From positions 4,441,026 to 4,505,025 of the forward strand of contig NZ_CP113797.1 in assembly GCF_026802175.1 (NCBI RefSeq): DNA of 64,000 nucleotides. The letters run 5' to 3'. Position numbers and translations under genes: made by a program. The notes under the pieces were generated by a model. The model ran no database searches, was not told where the DNA came from, and saw nothing but the letters and a program-made list of their open reading frames with translations. Positions within the stretch are counted from its first letter, which is position 1; each line of letters begins with the position of its first letter. Positions 52,515 to 62,959 of the stretch are shown in pieces. Source of the stretch: Thermocoleostomius sinensis A174 (lineage in GTDB: Bacteria > Cyanobacteriota > Cyanobacteriia > Elainellales > Elainellaceae).

Positions 52515-54269
52515 TTAGGAGGCAACTTTGGCAGTCGATCGTCGCCGACCACTAGCAACAGGCGGTTCTATGGGGGTTTGCAACAAGAACACTAGGGATG
52601 GATTGTTTTGCAATTCCCGCCGCAGCAGTCGCCGCAGTTCCATTTCAATATCCGATTGCAGCCTCGGCCAATTCAACTCACTCAGGTTATCAAGCGCTTG
52701 GGTGAGTTCTGCCCAACGACTACTGACTACCAGTTCAATCGTTTGGGCGATCGTCGCCTCTAATTTTGCCCGATCAATATTGGTTGCAACACCCCGCAGA
52801 TGTACCTGGGGCTTCGATATTAATTCACCGCTCCAGCCCAAAGTCGCTGCTATAGTGACAACTCCCTCCTCTGCCAAATGTTGCCGTTCTTTCAATACCC
52901 GTTCATTTACAACTCCCGAATGAGCCGCATCTACTAATTCAATTCCAGAAGGGACTTTATCAACAACCCGAATTGAATCACGGGTTAGCTCAACCACATC
53001 CCCGTTATTAATCACCACCATATTTTCAGCCGGAACCCCCATACTCTGGGCTGTCTCGGCATGTTTCACTAACATGCGATGCTCGCCATGAACAGGGAGA
53101 AAGAATTTGGGTTTGGTCAGGGCCAGCATCAGCTTTTGATCTTCCTGGGAGCCATGTCCGGATACGTGAATGCCCTTATCGCGGCCATAGATCACCTTGG
53201 CGCCCTGCATCATGAGCTTGTCGATCGTATTCACTACGGCGATGGTGTTACCTGGAATGGGGTTGGCTGAAAAGATCACCGTATCGCCCTCACGGATTTT
53301 GACTTGCCGGTGTTCTTGGCGGGCAATGCGTGACATGGCAGCCATCGGTTCCCCCTGAGAACCTGTTGAGAGAATTAACACTTGCTCATCGGGCAACTTA
53401 TTAACCATGTTGAGCGGCACGAATAGATCATCATCGCATTTGATGTAGCCCAGATTGCGAGCATGGGCAATCACATTCAACATCGATCGTCCCAACACCG
53501 AAACCACACGCTTGTGCTTCTTGGCTAATTCCAAAATCATATTGACTCGATGCACCGATGAGGCAAAGGTCGTAACAAAAACTCGCCCTGGTGCTTGGGC
53601 AATCGCGCGATCGAGATTTGGAAAGACCGATCGTTCTGATGGTGTAAAACCAGGCACTTCTGCATTGGTTGAGTCACTAATTAAGCACAACACTCCTTTC
53701 TCGCCGTGTTCGGCTAATCGCTGCAAATCAAAGCGCTCACCATCCACAGGGGTGTGATCGACCTTAAAGTCTCCCGTATGGATCACTACCCCCACAGGCG
53801 TATGAATCGCCACTGAAAAGCTATCAGCCATTGAATGGGTATTGCGAATATATTCCACTAAAAACGACGACCCAACCCGCACCATATCGCGAGGGCCAAC
53901 GGTTCTCAGTTCAGTTCGATCGCCCACACCGGCCTCTTCCAACTTGTCTTGCAACAGCGACATGGCTAGACGCGGGCCATAGATCACTGGAATATCAAAC
54001 TGCTTAAGATGAAAGGGAATCCCGCCAATATGGTCTTCATGACCGTGGGTGACAATCATACCCTTGATTTTGTGGCGATTTTCACGCAGGTAGCTCGTGT
54101 CGGGTAAAACAACTTGGATACCGTGCATTCCATCGGTTGGGAAGGCCAGTCCCGCATCAAGCAGCACAATTTCGTCGTTGTATTCAAAGACGCAGGTATT
54201 TTTTCCAATTTCATGAAGCCCACCGAGAGGAATAATCTTCAATGAATTTGAGGAAGCGTTTTGACTCAT
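52515..54269 (-). CDS. rnj: Ribonuclease J
   Basis: The 584-residue metallo-beta-lactamase/beta-CASP enzyme has IVTHGHEDHIGGIPF (zinc ligands), VVIHTGDFKVDHTP, SDSTNAEVPGFTPSE, FASSVHRVNMI, STGSQGEPMAAM and FFLPVHGEHRML. It degrades and processes RNA with 5'-exonuclease and endonuclease activity and is a central RNA-turnover enzyme in cyanobacteria. A basic C-terminal tail ends SGRRRSTAKVAS. It is the third gene of the asd-dapA-rnj cluster, an order common in cyanobacteria. Confidence 0.96.
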   Translation of the reverse strand: MSQNASSNSLKIIPLGGLHEIGKNTCVFEYNDEIVLLDAGLAFPTDGMHGIQVVLPDTSYLRENRHKIKGMIVTHGHEDHIGGIPFHLKQFDIPVIYGPRLAMSLLQDKLEEAGVGDRTELRTVGPRDMVRVGSSFLVEYIRNTHSMADSFSVAIHTPVGVVIHTGDFKVDHTPVDGERFDLQRLAEHGEKGVLCLISDSTNAEVPGFTPSERSVFPNLDRAIAQAPGRVFVTTFASSVHRVNMILELAKKHKRVVSVLGRSMLNVIAHARNLGYIKCDDDLFVPLNMVNKLPDEQVLILSTGSQGEPMAAMSRIARQEHRQVKIREGDTVIFSANPIPGNTIAVVNTIDKLMMQGAKVIYGRDKGIHVSGHGSQEDQKLMLALTKPKFFLPVHGEHRMLVKHAETAQSMGVPAENMVVINNGDVVELTRDSIRVVDKVPSGIELVDAAHSGVVNERVLKERQHLAEEGVVTIAATLGWSGELISKPQVHLRGVATNIDRAKLEATIAQTIELVVSSRWAELTQALDNLSELNWPRLQSDIEMELRRLLRRELQNNPSLVFLLQTPIEPPVASGRRRSTAKVAS

Positions 54270-54504
54270 GTGTATCCTTTGTGTTGATGTTTTTCCGTGA
54301 AGAAAAGATTAAAGATCTGAAATAGTGGTTGAAAATGAAAAATTCAGTCCATTCAATCGAGTTCAAGACCAGTTAAGACTTGGGTGCGTCTGAGGGAAGT
54401 CACTCAATCCGCCTTAAACCCGGCTTATTTAGTTGTCAGAAAATCTATAAAGCTAAACACTCACTTAAAGCTGACTGGGGCGACGCAAACAAACCGTTGG
54501 GACT

Positions 54505-55398
54505 TCATGGGGCTTCTATCAGTCCCAATTCAGACATCGCCGCTTGCAACGTGCGATCGTATCCAGAATCCTCGTCTATTAGCGGCAAGCGAGTGGCTCC
54601 AACCTGCCAGCCTTGCAACCGTAGAGCTGCTTTCACAGGAATAGGGTTGGTGGTAATGAATAGGGCTTTGAATAGTGGAAATAAGGCGATATGAATCTTT
54701 GCCGCAAGCTGGGGCTGTCCTTGCTCAAAGGCTTGAATCATCTGCTGTAATCGATCTCCAACCAGATGACTGGCTACACTTACGACCCCTTTTGCTCCCA
54801 CTGCCAGCATGGGCAGCGTTAGAGAATCATCGCCAGAGTAGATCGTAAATTCGGCTGGTGTTAACCGTCGAATCTGGCTAACTTGATCCAAATTACCACT
54901 GGCCTCCTTGACGGCAACAATATTGGGAATTTCAGCTAAACGAGCGATCGTTTCAGGTAGCAGATTTTGCCCAGTTCGCCCTGGAATGTTATAGAGCATT
55001 AAGGGCAAGTCTGAACTAGCGGCTGCAACGGCTTGGAAGTGCCGATACAAGCCTGCTTGGGGAGGTTTATTGTAATACGGAACGACTTGTAGCGTTCCAT
55101 CTAATCCTAGTTTATCGGCTTTTTGGGTTGCTGCGATCGCCTCCTGGGTTGAATTAGAACCTGTCCCAGCAATGACTTTTGCTTTACCTGCCACGGCTCG
55201 CTGCACCACACGAAACAGTTCGTACTCTTCGTCCCAGCTTAGGGTGGGCGATTCCCCTGTAGTACCGCAGACAACCAGTGTATCGGTACCGTGCGCTGCT
55301 AAATGATCAGCCAAAGCTTCTGCCACCTCATAATTGACCCGTCCGTCTGTTTGAAACGGCGTAACCATGGCAGTCAGAACACGTCCAAAATCAGTCAC
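54505..55398 (-). CDS. dapA: 4-hydroxy-tetrahydrodipicolinate synthase
   Basis: The enzyme condenses aspartate semialdehyde with pyruvate, the first dedicated step to lysine and diaminopimelate. The 297-residue TIM barrel has [16 protein letters not shown], the Tyr in [11 protein letters not shown] and the Schiff-base Lys in [13 protein letters not shown]. It starts at a GTG at 55398. It lies 149 bases downstream of asd, whose product it uses, and precedes rnj. Confidence 0.96.
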   Translation of the reverse strand: MTDFGRVLTAMVTPFQTDGRVNYEVAEALADHLAAHGTDTLVVCGTTGESPTLSWDEEYELFRVVQRAVAGKAKVIAGTGSNSTQEAIAATQKADKLGLDGTLQVVPYYNKPPQAGLYRHFQAVAAASSDLPLMLYNIPGRTGQNLLPETIARLAEIPNIVAVKEASGNLDQVSQIRRLTPAEFTIYSGDDSLTLPMLAVGAKGVVSVASHLVGDRLQQMIQAFEQGQPQLAAKIHIALFPLFKALFITTNPIPVKAALRLQGWQVGATRLPLIDEDSGYDRTLQAAMSELGLIEAP

Positions 55399-55547
55399 AA
55401 CTCAACTAACTCCTCACTATGATGGGGTGAGAGACGGAGAGCGGAAAGCCTAGATATCTCAGTGTCTAGCGCTGTCTATAAAATTGGCAGATGCTAGCTA
55501 GAGCATTGTTCAACGCATCACCCGTTTCCTTAAACTCTCCTCTCTGC

Positions 55548-56597
55548 CTACGCCTGCACACTAACAGGTTGCTTCGCAGAACGAATCAAATTTTGCTGAA
55601 CGAGTAATTCTGCAATCTGCACAGCATTAAGCGCTGCACCCTTACGAATTTGATCGCCACTCAACCACAGTTCCAACCCAGTAGGGTTTGAAATATCTTG
55701 ACGAATTCGCCCAACCAAGACCGCGTCCTGCCCACTCGCTTCAATTGGCATAGGAAAATGATTGGTCTTCCAGTCTTCCACAAGTTTGACACCAGGAGCT
55801 TGACCGAGAATCTCCCTTGCTTGCTCAACGTCAAACGGCGCATCAAAATCTAGGTTAACGGCTTCTGAATGGGCCCGTAGGACGGGAACCCGTACACAGG
55901 TTGCCGTAATTCGCAGATCAGGAACCCCAAAAATTTTGCGAGTCTCATTGACCATCTTCATCTCTTCCTCGCAATAGCCCAGATCATTCAGCGCAGAATT
56001 GTGAGGGAAAACGTTAAAGGCGATCGGGTGTGGAAAAATCTCAGGCCGTGGAGCTTGCCCATTCAGTATTGCCTGTGCCTGATTTTTCAACTCTTCCATA
56101 GCCCGTGCCCCCGCCCCACTGGACGACTGATAACTAGCAGCGACAATGCGACGAACAGGCTGAACCTGATGCAGGGGATACACCGCCACATTCATTAAAA
56201 TGGTTGTGCAGTTCGGATTGGCAATAATTCCCTGGTGGGCCGCTGCCGCTTCAGGGTTCACCTCTGGAACGACTAGGGGTACGGTAGGGTCCATGCGAAA
56301 GGCGCTGGAGTTGTCAATCATGACCGCCCCTGCCTCCACAATCTTAGTCGCCCAGGCTTTCGACACCGAACCACCCGCTGAGGCGAGGACGATATCTACA
56401 TCATCGAATGCTTGATCGTGAACGGCCTCGATCGGCAACGCTTCATCTTGGAACGGCAACCGCTGCCCAGCCGATTTGGCGGAAGCCAGTAGCTTAAGAC
56501 CAGACAACGGAAACGATCGTTCCGCTAACAGAGTTAATAGTTCGGTTCCAACGGCACCCGTTGCGCCTAAAATGGCGACTCGATAGGACTGAGGCAA
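55548..56597 (-). CDS. asd: Aspartate-semialdehyde dehydrogenase
   Basis: The enzyme reduces aspartyl phosphate to aspartate semialdehyde with NADPH, at the branch to lysine, threonine and methionine. The 349-residue protein has VAILGATGAVGTELLTLLA, VMIDNSSAFRMD, IANPNCTTILMNV with the catalytic Cys, and SYQSSSGAGARAME. The TTG at 56597 is chosen as start: GGAGGA lies 7 bases upstream and the N-terminus then matches the family (PQSYRVAILG). The longer frame from another TTG at 56612 would place that Shine-Dalgarno inside the gene. It heads the asd-dapA-rnj cluster. Confidence 0.95.
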   Translation of the reverse strand: MPQSYRVAILGATGAVGTELLTLLAERSFPLSGLKLLASAKSAGQRLPFQDEALPIEAVHDQAFDDVDIVLASAGGSVSKAWATKIVEAGAVMIDNSSAFRMDPTVPLVVPEVNPEAAAAHQGIIANPNCTTILMNVAVYPLHQVQPVRRIVAASYQSSSGAGARAMEELKNQAQAILNGQAPRPEIFPHPIAFNVFPHNSALNDLGYCEEEMKMVNETRKIFGVPDLRITATCVRVPVLRAHSEAVNLDFDAPFDVEQAREILGQAPGVKLVEDWKTNHFPMPIEASGQDAVLVGRIRQDISNPTGLELWLSGDQIRKGAALNAVQIAELLVQQNLIRSAKQPVSVQA

Positions 56598-57260
56598 GCG
56601 AATTTCCTCCAAATAAGATTTATTAAGATTGGTGAATTTGATGAATTAGTACTTAATTTTTGTTGCTGCAAGCGATGGGGATTATCTATCCTTCTTTGAA
56701 CCTACATCATTGAACTAGGGTTTCAGTCAAGTCGGAAACGTAGCTTCATCCTTTATCACTCATTCCATAAAGTTGGGTTGCTATCCGTGTTCGTTTTCAA
56801 TCTTTTTTAATGATGGCACTAGGCTCGTTAACCAAACTCAGCAACTAAGAAGCATAGGTCAATCATAGGTAGAACATTGTGGGTAGAACAATTAATAAAT
56901 TCACAATTAATAAATCAAAGGTTTATAACTGCATATTGAATAACACAATGTTAAAAATTAAGCTAGCTTGGTCAGAGGTCAGCATTGCCTTGCTGCCGTC
57001 TTGTTGCCGTCTTGTTGTCGGCACATAACCTCGCTTCTCTAGCGGGGTTACCATTTACTTCACTGACCATCTGTTAAAACTCAATAGCAGCAATGAACCA
57101 ATCATAGCGGACTTCTTCAGATTTGCTGATCCTTCCCCAAGATTCAGTCAGGATCAGTTACCATAGCTAATTGCGACAAAGTTAAGAGGGTCAATGCTGT
57201 CAGGACCCTTGTGACATCTGCGAGCAAAGCACGTTTAACCGTTACGAGACAAGAGATGCG
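56598..57260. other. Divergent intergenic region between asd and tig
   Basis: These 663 AT-rich bases should carry both promoters. They contain short repeats: an 11-base TTGYTGCCGTC unit at 56990-57011 continuing imperfectly, and AATTAATAAAT twice near 56890-56912. A 9-base stem with a 5-base loop lies at 57027-57049 in the tig leader. No gene was recognised. Confidence 0.45.
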
Positions 57261-58880
57261 ATGAAAGTTACCCAGGAAAAGTTACCCGCAAGCCAAATCG
57301 GACTAGAAATTGAAGTGACGCCTGAGATGTCCAGGCAAGCCTATGAAAAAACTCTACAGGAGTTTACTCGGTATGCCAATATTCCTGGGTTCCGCAAAGG
57401 CAAAGTTCCCCGTCAGGTGTTAATTCAGCGGTTTGGCTCGACCCGCATCAAAGCTGCCGCCCTCGAGGATTTGATTCAAGATACGCTAAAGAAAGCCGTT
57501 GAGCAGGAAAATCTAGAGACGATCGGGCAGTTTGAATTGCGATCGTCCTTTGATGATTTAATCAACCAATTTGCTCCGGGTGAAGCAATTACTTTCTCCG
57601 CGGCGATTGATGTCCCCCCACAAGCTACGCTCAAGCAATATACCGGGTTGCAAGTGCAGGCTGAGGAAGTGAAATACGACCCTGAGCGGGTAGATTCGGT
57701 ACTGGAAGACTATCGCAAGCGATCGGCTACGCTAGTTCCGGTGGAAGGGCGATCGGCTCAGATGGGTGATATTGCTACTGTTGATTTTTCCGGACGCATG
57801 ACCGAAGCTCCAGAGGGAGAAGAACCCGCTGAAATTCCTGGCGGCAGCGCGCAGGATTTTGAAGTGGAATTGGCCGAAGGACGCTTTATTCCTGGCTTTA
57901 TCGATGGCATTGTGGGCATGAACCCAGGGGAAACCAAGGAAATTTCGGCAACGTTTCCGTCTGAATATCCCCAGCCAGAGTTGGCCGGTCAGCCCGCTGT
58001 CTTTACAGTGACGCTAAAGGAACTAAAGGAACGGGAGCTTCCCGATCTGGATGATGACTTTGCGCAGGAGATCAGCGAATTTGAAACCCTAGCCGAGTTG
58101 CGAGAATCACTGGAAAAGCGCTATCGCGAAGAAGCTGAGGAGAAAACTAAAGCCAATAAGCAGGAAGCATTACTGACTGAACTAGTGAAGCACCTAGAGG
58201 TCGAGCTTCCTGAAACTCTGGTGAAGCGCGAGGTGGATTTTTCAATCACACAGACGGCAATGCGCCTCAGCGAACAAGGGCTAGATATCAAGAAAGCCTT
58301 TACTAATGATGTCATATCTGCATTGCGGCAACAGGCCCGTCCCGAAGCGATTACCCGGCTTCAGCGCACCATGGCGTTGGGTGAGGTGGCAAAACAAGAG
58401 TCGATTCAGGTAGCGCCAGAGGAACTAGAGGCGAAGGTCAACGAAATTTTGGGAGAATACTCTGGACAAGATATTGACGTCGAGCGGCTGCGGCAAGTAG
58501 TGGAAGAAGACTTGCTGAAGGACAAAATTCTGGGCTGGTTGGAAGAACATGGAACGGTGGAGTTGGTTCCAGAGGGAACGTTGAAGCCAGAAGCAGAAGC
58601 TGCACTGGAGACAGCCCTGACGGATGTTGACGCTGCATCAAACCCGCTCGAGCCTGGTGATGGGGTGGACTTAGAAGCTACGGATGCTGAAGAAGGTGAT
58701 GCGATCGAGGCTCAACCCACAGAAGTGACGGTCGATGCCATTGAAGTGGACGCTACCCCCGTTGATACGGCAGCAGCTAACTCCGATGCGGCAGCGATGC
58801 CAGAGTCATCTGATTCGGAAACCTCGTCCAAAGCGGCTTCCGGTGGAACTGGCAAGCGATCGAAGAAGGGAAAATCATAA
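57261..58880 (+). CDS. tig: Trigger factor with acidic C-terminal extension
   Basis: Trigger factor binds the ribosome exit tunnel and helps nascent proteins fold. The 539-residue protein has the ribosome-binding loop PGFRKGKVPRQVL (about 42-54). An FKBP-type prolyl isomerase domain covers about 160-245 (GDIATVDFSGRM, FIPGFIDGIVGMNPGETKEI), and the long helical C-domain runs to about 445. Residues about 450-539 are an Asp/Glu/Ala-rich tail ending in a basic cluster GTGKRSKKGKS. Such tails vary in cyanobacteria, and this one is long. The gene precedes clpP and clpX, a common order. Confidence 0.96.
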   Translation: MKVTQEKLPASQIGLEIEVTPEMSRQAYEKTLQEFTRYANIPGFRKGKVPRQVLIQRFGSTRIKAAALEDLIQDTLKKAVEQENLETIGQFELRSSFDDLINQFAPGEAITFSAAIDVPPQATLKQYTGLQVQAEEVKYDPERVDSVLEDYRKRSATLVPVEGRSAQMGDIATVDFSGRMTEAPEGEEPAEIPGGSAQDFEVELAEGRFIPGFIDGIVGMNPGETKEISATFPSEYPQPELAGQPAVFTVTLKELKERELPDLDDDFAQEISEFETLAELRESLEKRYREEAEEKTKANKQEALLTELVKHLEVELPETLVKREVDFSITQTAMRLSEQGLDIKKAFTNDVISALRQQARPEAITRLQRTMALGEVAKQESIQVAPEELEAKVNEILGEYSGQDIDVERLRQVVEEDLLKDKILGWLEEHGTVELVPEGTLKPEAEAALETALTDVDAASNPLEPGDGVDLEATDAEEGDAIEAQPTEVTVDAIEVDATPVDTAAANSDAAAMPESSDSETSSKAASGGTGKRSKKGKS

Positions 58881-58905
58881 TCCCAGCGGAGTCAAAGAAA
58901 GTAGG

Positions 58906-58926
58906 GGCAGGGGGCGGTTCCCTGCC
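58906..58926 (+). terminator. Hairpin between tig and clpP
   Basis: A perfect 7-base stem GGCAGGG/CCCTGCC with a 7-base loop lies 25 bases after the tig stop. No T-run follows. It belongs to a common cyanobacterial intergenic hairpin type and may be a weak terminator or an mRNA stabiliser. Confidence 0.5.
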
Positions 58927-59093
58927 GACCATACCGACGCATGAGTACGCATGAGTCATAATAAAGATCAAAGGAAAGCGCTCAAATTTGCTAAGTTAGT
59001 CCATAATCTATTCTGAATCCGAGTGCGCTAAAGTTCGTCTGCATTTTTTGCCAATTTGACGCCTTCCGCCCAATCTCTGAGTTCATTTCTCCT

Positions 59094-59822
59094 ATGCTGT
59101 TTTCTCAGTCTTTGCCTTTGCCTTTGTTTAGTGCTCGATCGTCGCAGATTCAATCGCTCCACTCTTACGATATGGAAATGGTTCCGTCTCGGCTGTCGCC
59201 TACGGCGGTGATTCCGATGGTAGTAGAACAATCAGGTCGTGGAGAACGCGCCTTTGATATCTACTCGCGCTTGCTGCGAGAACGGATCATCTTTTTAGGA
59301 ACAGCGATTGATGATACGGTCGCTGATTCGATCGTGGCTCAACTGCTGTTCCTAGATGCAGAAGAGCCAGAAAAAGATATCCAACTTTACATCAATTCTC
59401 CGGGCGGTTCTGTGACGGCAGGAATGGCTATCTATGATACCATTCAGCAGGTTCGTCCCGACGTTGCAACAATTTGTTATGGAATTGCCGCCAGCATGGG
59501 AGCTTTTTTATTAGCTAGCGGTACGAAGGGCAAACGCTTGTCGCTTCCTAGTTCTCGCATCATGATTCACCAACCATTGGGAGGGGCACAAGGGCAAGCG
59601 GTGGATATTGAGATCCAAGCGCGAGAAATTCTGTATCATAAGCGCACTCTCAACGAATTGTTGGCTTATCATACAGGACAGCCACTTGAAAAAATTGAGG
59701 CTGATACTGAGCGTGACTTCTATATGTCGGCAGAGGAAGCGAAAAACTACGGTTTAATTGACCAGGTGGTATCGCGCCAACCTTTGCCTATGCCAGGGCA
59801 GTCTGTTACCGCAGTCAAGTAA
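59094..59822 (+). CDS. clpP: ATP-dependent Clp protease proteolytic subunit
   Basis: The 242-residue serine peptidase has the catalytic Ser in [16 protein letters not shown], the His in [13 protein letters not shown] and the Asp in the following [10 protein letters not shown] region. [18 protein letters not shown] forms the oxyanion strand. It forms the proteolytic chamber that works with ClpX, encoded 9 bases downstream. The start is uncertain: ATG at 59094 is used, but ATGs at 59172 and 59178 would give a shorter propeptide closer to the usual length. Confidence 0.95.
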   Translation: MLFSQSLPLPLFSARSSQIQSLHSYDMEMVPSRLSPTAVIPMVVEQSGRGERAFDIYSRLLRERIIFLGTAIDDTVADSIVAQLLFLDAEEPEKDIQLYINSPGGSVTAGMAIYDTIQQVRPDVATICYGIAASMGAFLLASGTKGKRLSLPSSRIMIHQPLGGAQGQAVDIEIQAREILYHKRTLNELLAYHTGQPLEKIEADTERDFYMSAEEAKNYGLIDQVVSRQPLPMPGQSVTAVK

Positions 59823-59831
59823 GGGGCAAAT

Positions 59832-61175
59832 ATGTCTAAATATGACTCCCATCTCAAGTGTTCATTCTGTGGTAAATCCCAAGAGCAAGTCCGCAAGTTA
59901 ATTGCTGGACCTGGGGTTTACATCTGTGACGAATGTGTTGATCTCTGCAATGAAATCTTAGATGAGGAGTTATTTGACTCTAGCTCATCGGTTCCACAAC
60001 CCTCGGCTCGTCGCGAACATCAGCCCGAAAAACGACAGGTGCGTGCGTCTGGGCTGTCAATGAATCAAATTCCCAAGCCACGTGAGATCAAAAAACACCT
60101 CGATGACCATGTAATTGGGCAAGATGAAGCTAAGAAGATTTTGTCGGTGGCAGTCTACAACCACTACAAACGCTTAGCTTATGCGCAGTCGAAAAACGGT
60201 GGCAAAGCTGGAGAAGACGCGATCGAACTACAAAAGTCCAACATTTTGCTGATTGGCCCTACAGGTTGTGGCAAAACACTACTGGCACAGACGTTGGCAG
60301 AGCTATTGGATGTTCCCTTTGCGGTTGCTGATGCCACTACCCTGACTGAAGCGGGGTACGTAGGCGAAGATGTTGAAAATATCCTGCTGCGGTTGCTGCA
60401 AGTGGCCGATTTGGATGTCGAGGCAGCCCAGCGCGGCATCATCTACATTGATGAAATTGATAAAATTGCCCGCAAGAGCGAAAACCCTTCGATTACCCGC
60501 GATGTTTCCGGTGAAGGAGTGCAGCAGGCTCTCCTAAAAATGCTGGAAGGAACCGTTGCCAATGTTCCTCCTCAGGGTGGACGCAAGCATCCCTACCAAG
60601 ACTGCATCCAAATTGACACCAGCAACATTCTGTTTATCTGTGGAGGAGCCTTTGTCGGGCTAGAGAAGGCGGTAGAACAGCGCACTGGCAAAAAATCAAT
60701 GGGCTTTGTTCAACCCGGTGAAATGCATCAGCCCAAAGAAAAGCGAACATCCGATGTGTTGAAACATCTGGAGCCGGATGATTTGGTGAAGTTCGGCATG
60801 ATTCCAGAGTTCATTGGGCGAGTGCCCGTCATTGCGATGGTCGAGCCGCTTGACGAAGACGCCCTAGCTGCCATCTTAACTGAGCCGCGCAACGCCCTAG
60901 TGAAGCAGTATCAAAAGCTGATGCGGATGGACAATGTACAGTTGGAATTCAAGCCAGATGCTGTGCGGGCGATCGCTAAGGAAGCCTACCGTCGTAAGAC
61001 AGGGGCTAGAGCTTTGCGCAGCATTGTTGAAGAGCTAATGCTGGATGTGATGTACGAACTACCATCTCGCAAAGATGTCACCCGTTGCTCGATCACACGC
61101 GAAATGGTGGAAAAACGATCGACTGCCGAACTGTTAATGCATCCTTCATCACTGCCTAAACCGGAATCTGCCTAG
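59832..61175 (+). CDS. clpX: ATP-dependent Clp protease ATP-binding subunit ClpX
   Basis: ClpX unfolds tagged substrates and feeds them to ClpP. The 447-residue protein has the C4 zinc-binding domain [10 protein letters not shown] with ICDECVDLC (about 10-40). Walker A is [14 protein letters not shown] and Walker [11 protein letters not shown]. The GYVGEDVEN pore-related segment, the [10 protein letters not shown] loop and the sensor-2 [12 protein letters not shown] are also present. AAGGGG precedes the ATG. It is cotranscribed with clpP. Confidence 0.97.
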   Translation: MSKYDSHLKCSFCGKSQEQVRKLIAGPGVYICDECVDLCNEILDEELFDSSSSVPQPSARREHQPEKRQVRASGLSMNQIPKPREIKKHLDDHVIGQDEAKKILSVAVYNHYKRLAYAQSKNGGKAGEDAIELQKSNILLIGPTGCGKTLLAQTLAELLDVPFAVADATTLTEAGYVGEDVENILLRLLQVADLDVEAAQRGIIYIDEIDKIARKSENPSITRDVSGEGVQQALLKMLEGTVANVPPQGGRKHPYQDCIQIDTSNILFICGGAFVGLEKAVEQRTGKKSMGFVQPGEMHQPKEKRTSDVLKHLEPDDLVKFGMIPEFIGRVPVIAMVEPLDEDALAAILTEPRNALVKQYQKLMRMDNVQLEFKPDAVRAIAKEAYRRKTGARALRSIVEELMLDVMYELPSRKDVTRCSITREMVEKRSTAELLMHPSSLPKPESA

Positions 61176-61253
61176 TTTAGTGATGTGGCTGCCAACTATC
61201 TCGTCATCGATCCAATCCTCAGCCCTTAACTCTTGATCTCCCTGCCCTGACCA

Positions 61254-62156
61254 ATGCCCTACATTTCTATTCGGGGTGTGCCTCACTATTACGAATGGGT
61301 CAGCACCTCGGAGCGATTATCGACGGATTTAAAGCCTGGTTCAGATAAACCTGTTTTGGTATTTTTGCACGGCTGGGCCGGATCAACCCGCTATTGGCAA
61401 AGTACAGCGGCGGCGCTAAGCGATCGATTCGATTGCCTACTTTACGATTTGCGAGGGTTTGGTAAATCTTTGCTGCCGCGCCCAATTCCGCCCGATGTGG
61501 CAGGCTTAGGCTATGAGCTAGATAGTTATGCCGATGATCTGGCACTGTTTCTAGATGCCTTGAGTATTCCTCAGGTTTACCTCAATGCCCATTCGACTGG
61601 CTCGTCGATTGCCGTTCTGTTCTTGAATCGATATGCTCAACGGGTTAAACGTGCCGTTCTAACGTGCAGCGGCGTATTTGAATATGACGAGAAGGCGTTT
61701 AAGTCCTTTCATCGCTTTGGGGGCTACGTCGTTGGCTTCCGTCCGAATTGGCTGGTTAGAATTCCCGGCATCGATCGGATGTTTATGGCCAGGTTCTTGC
61801 GGCGCTCAATTCCAAAAACAGCACGAATTGCATTTCTAGAAGACTTTTTAACGGCAGATTATGAAGCTGCCTTGGGGACGGTATATACCGCCGTCAGCGA
61901 ACGAGCCGCTTTGGAAATGCCCCAGGAATTTGCCAACATTTGTGTTCCGACCCTGCTGATTTCAGGAGAATACGACAAAATCATTCCGGTGGCGCTTGGA
62001 GAGGCGGCGGCAGTCCTCAACGAGCGAATTGAGCATGTCATCATTCCCAATACGGCGCACTTCCCCATGTTGGAAGATACAGAAACCTATTTAAATCTAG
62101 TTAGAGCTTTTTTAGGTGTGGAACAACCCGTTACAGGAGCATCAGAGGCGGTATAA
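61254..62156 (+). CDS. Alpha/beta hydrolase
   Basis: The 300-residue protein has the oxyanion motif VLVFLHGWAGSTRYW, the nucleophile elbow NAHSTGSSIAVLF (Ser in HSTGS), the acid near LLISGEYDKIIP and the His in NTAHFPMLED. A lid-like insertion lies at about 145-190. Substrate cannot be read from sequence; esterase, haloalkane or lactone hydrolase activities are all possible. The elbow starts with Ala rather than Gly, a known variant. Confidence 0.88.
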   Translation: MPYISIRGVPHYYEWVSTSERLSTDLKPGSDKPVLVFLHGWAGSTRYWQSTAAALSDRFDCLLYDLRGFGKSLLPRPIPPDVAGLGYELDSYADDLALFLDALSIPQVYLNAHSTGSSIAVLFLNRYAQRVKRAVLTCSGVFEYDEKAFKSFHRFGGYVVGFRPNWLVRIPGIDRMFMARFLRRSIPKTARIAFLEDFLTADYEAALGTVYTAVSERAALEMPQEFANICVPTLLISGEYDKIIPVALGEAAAVLNERIEHVIIPNTAHFPMLEDTETYLNLVRAFLGVEQPVTGASEAV

Positions 62157-62224
62157 TCCTCGCTAGATTGAGGCCGCGATCGCGACCAGTTTGATCGCGC
62201 CAAGTACTGTGCCCGTGAGCTTCC

Positions 62225-62959
62225 ATGTCCCTGAAAGCGGTTTTGTTTGATTTCAATGGTGTCATTATTAACGACGAAGCCTTACACGAAAAACTGATTG
62301 AACAACTTTTGGTCGAGGAAAACCTCCGGATTAAACCCGGCGAATATCGAGAGGTTTGCTTAGGGCGCAGCGATCGGGCTTGTTTAACAGATCTGCTGAC
62401 TCGTCGCGGTCGTGTGGTGACAGACACCTATTTAACCAACCTGATTGAGCGCAAGTCTCGCGCCTATCAACAAGAACTGGCAACGCTTGAAACGTTGCCT
62501 TCATACCCGGGTTTGACTGAGTTGATGACACAGCTTCAAGCCGCACACATAGTAATGGGAGTAGTGAGTGGGGCGGTCCGGTCAGAAGTTGAGTATGTAT
62601 TAGCTCACCTCAATCTCCGAGAATTCTTTACGGTGATTGTGGCAGGAGATGATATCCAAGGCAGCAAACCCGACCCCGAAGGCTATTTGCTCGCGGTGAC
62701 ACAGTTGAGACAACATAGTCCTGCCTCACAGCTACAACCGTGCGAATGCTTAGCGATCGAGGATACATTGAGGGGCATTACAGCCGCCAAACAAGCCGGA
62801 ATGCAGGTTGTAGGAGTTGCCAATACCTATCCGTTCCATATGATGCAACGCTACGCTAACTGGGCGGTTGACTATCTGTCCGATCTTGAACTCGATCGCA
62901 TTCAAGCTGTCTTTGCCGAGGAACAGAATGTTAGAATGAAACCCGTTGAGGGGAGTTAG
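62225..62959 (+). CDS. HAD-family hydrolase (beta-phosphoglucomutase-like)
   Basis: The 244-residue protein has motif I LFDFNGVIINDE, motif II MGVVSGAVRSEVE, the Lys in GDDIQGSKPDPEGY and motif III LAIEDTLRGITAAKQAG. In motif I the second Asp of DxD is Asn (DFN), seen in some cyanobacterial members; it may favour phosphatase over mutase chemistry or lower activity. The stop codon at 62957-62959 lies inside the tRNA-Ala gene, so the last codons and the tRNA 5' end overlap by 10 bases. Confidence 0.9.
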   Translation: MSLKAVLFDFNGVIINDEALHEKLIEQLLVEENLRIKPGEYREVCLGRSDRACLTDLLTRRGRVVTDTYLTNLIERKSRAYQQELATLETLPSYPGLTELMTQLQAAHIVMGVVSGAVRSEVEYVLAHLNLREFFTVIVAGDDIQGSKPDPEGYLLAVTQLRQHSPASQLQPCECLAIEDTLRGITAAKQAGMQVVGVANTYPFHMMQRYANWAVDYLSDLELDRIQAVFAEEQNVRMKPVEGS

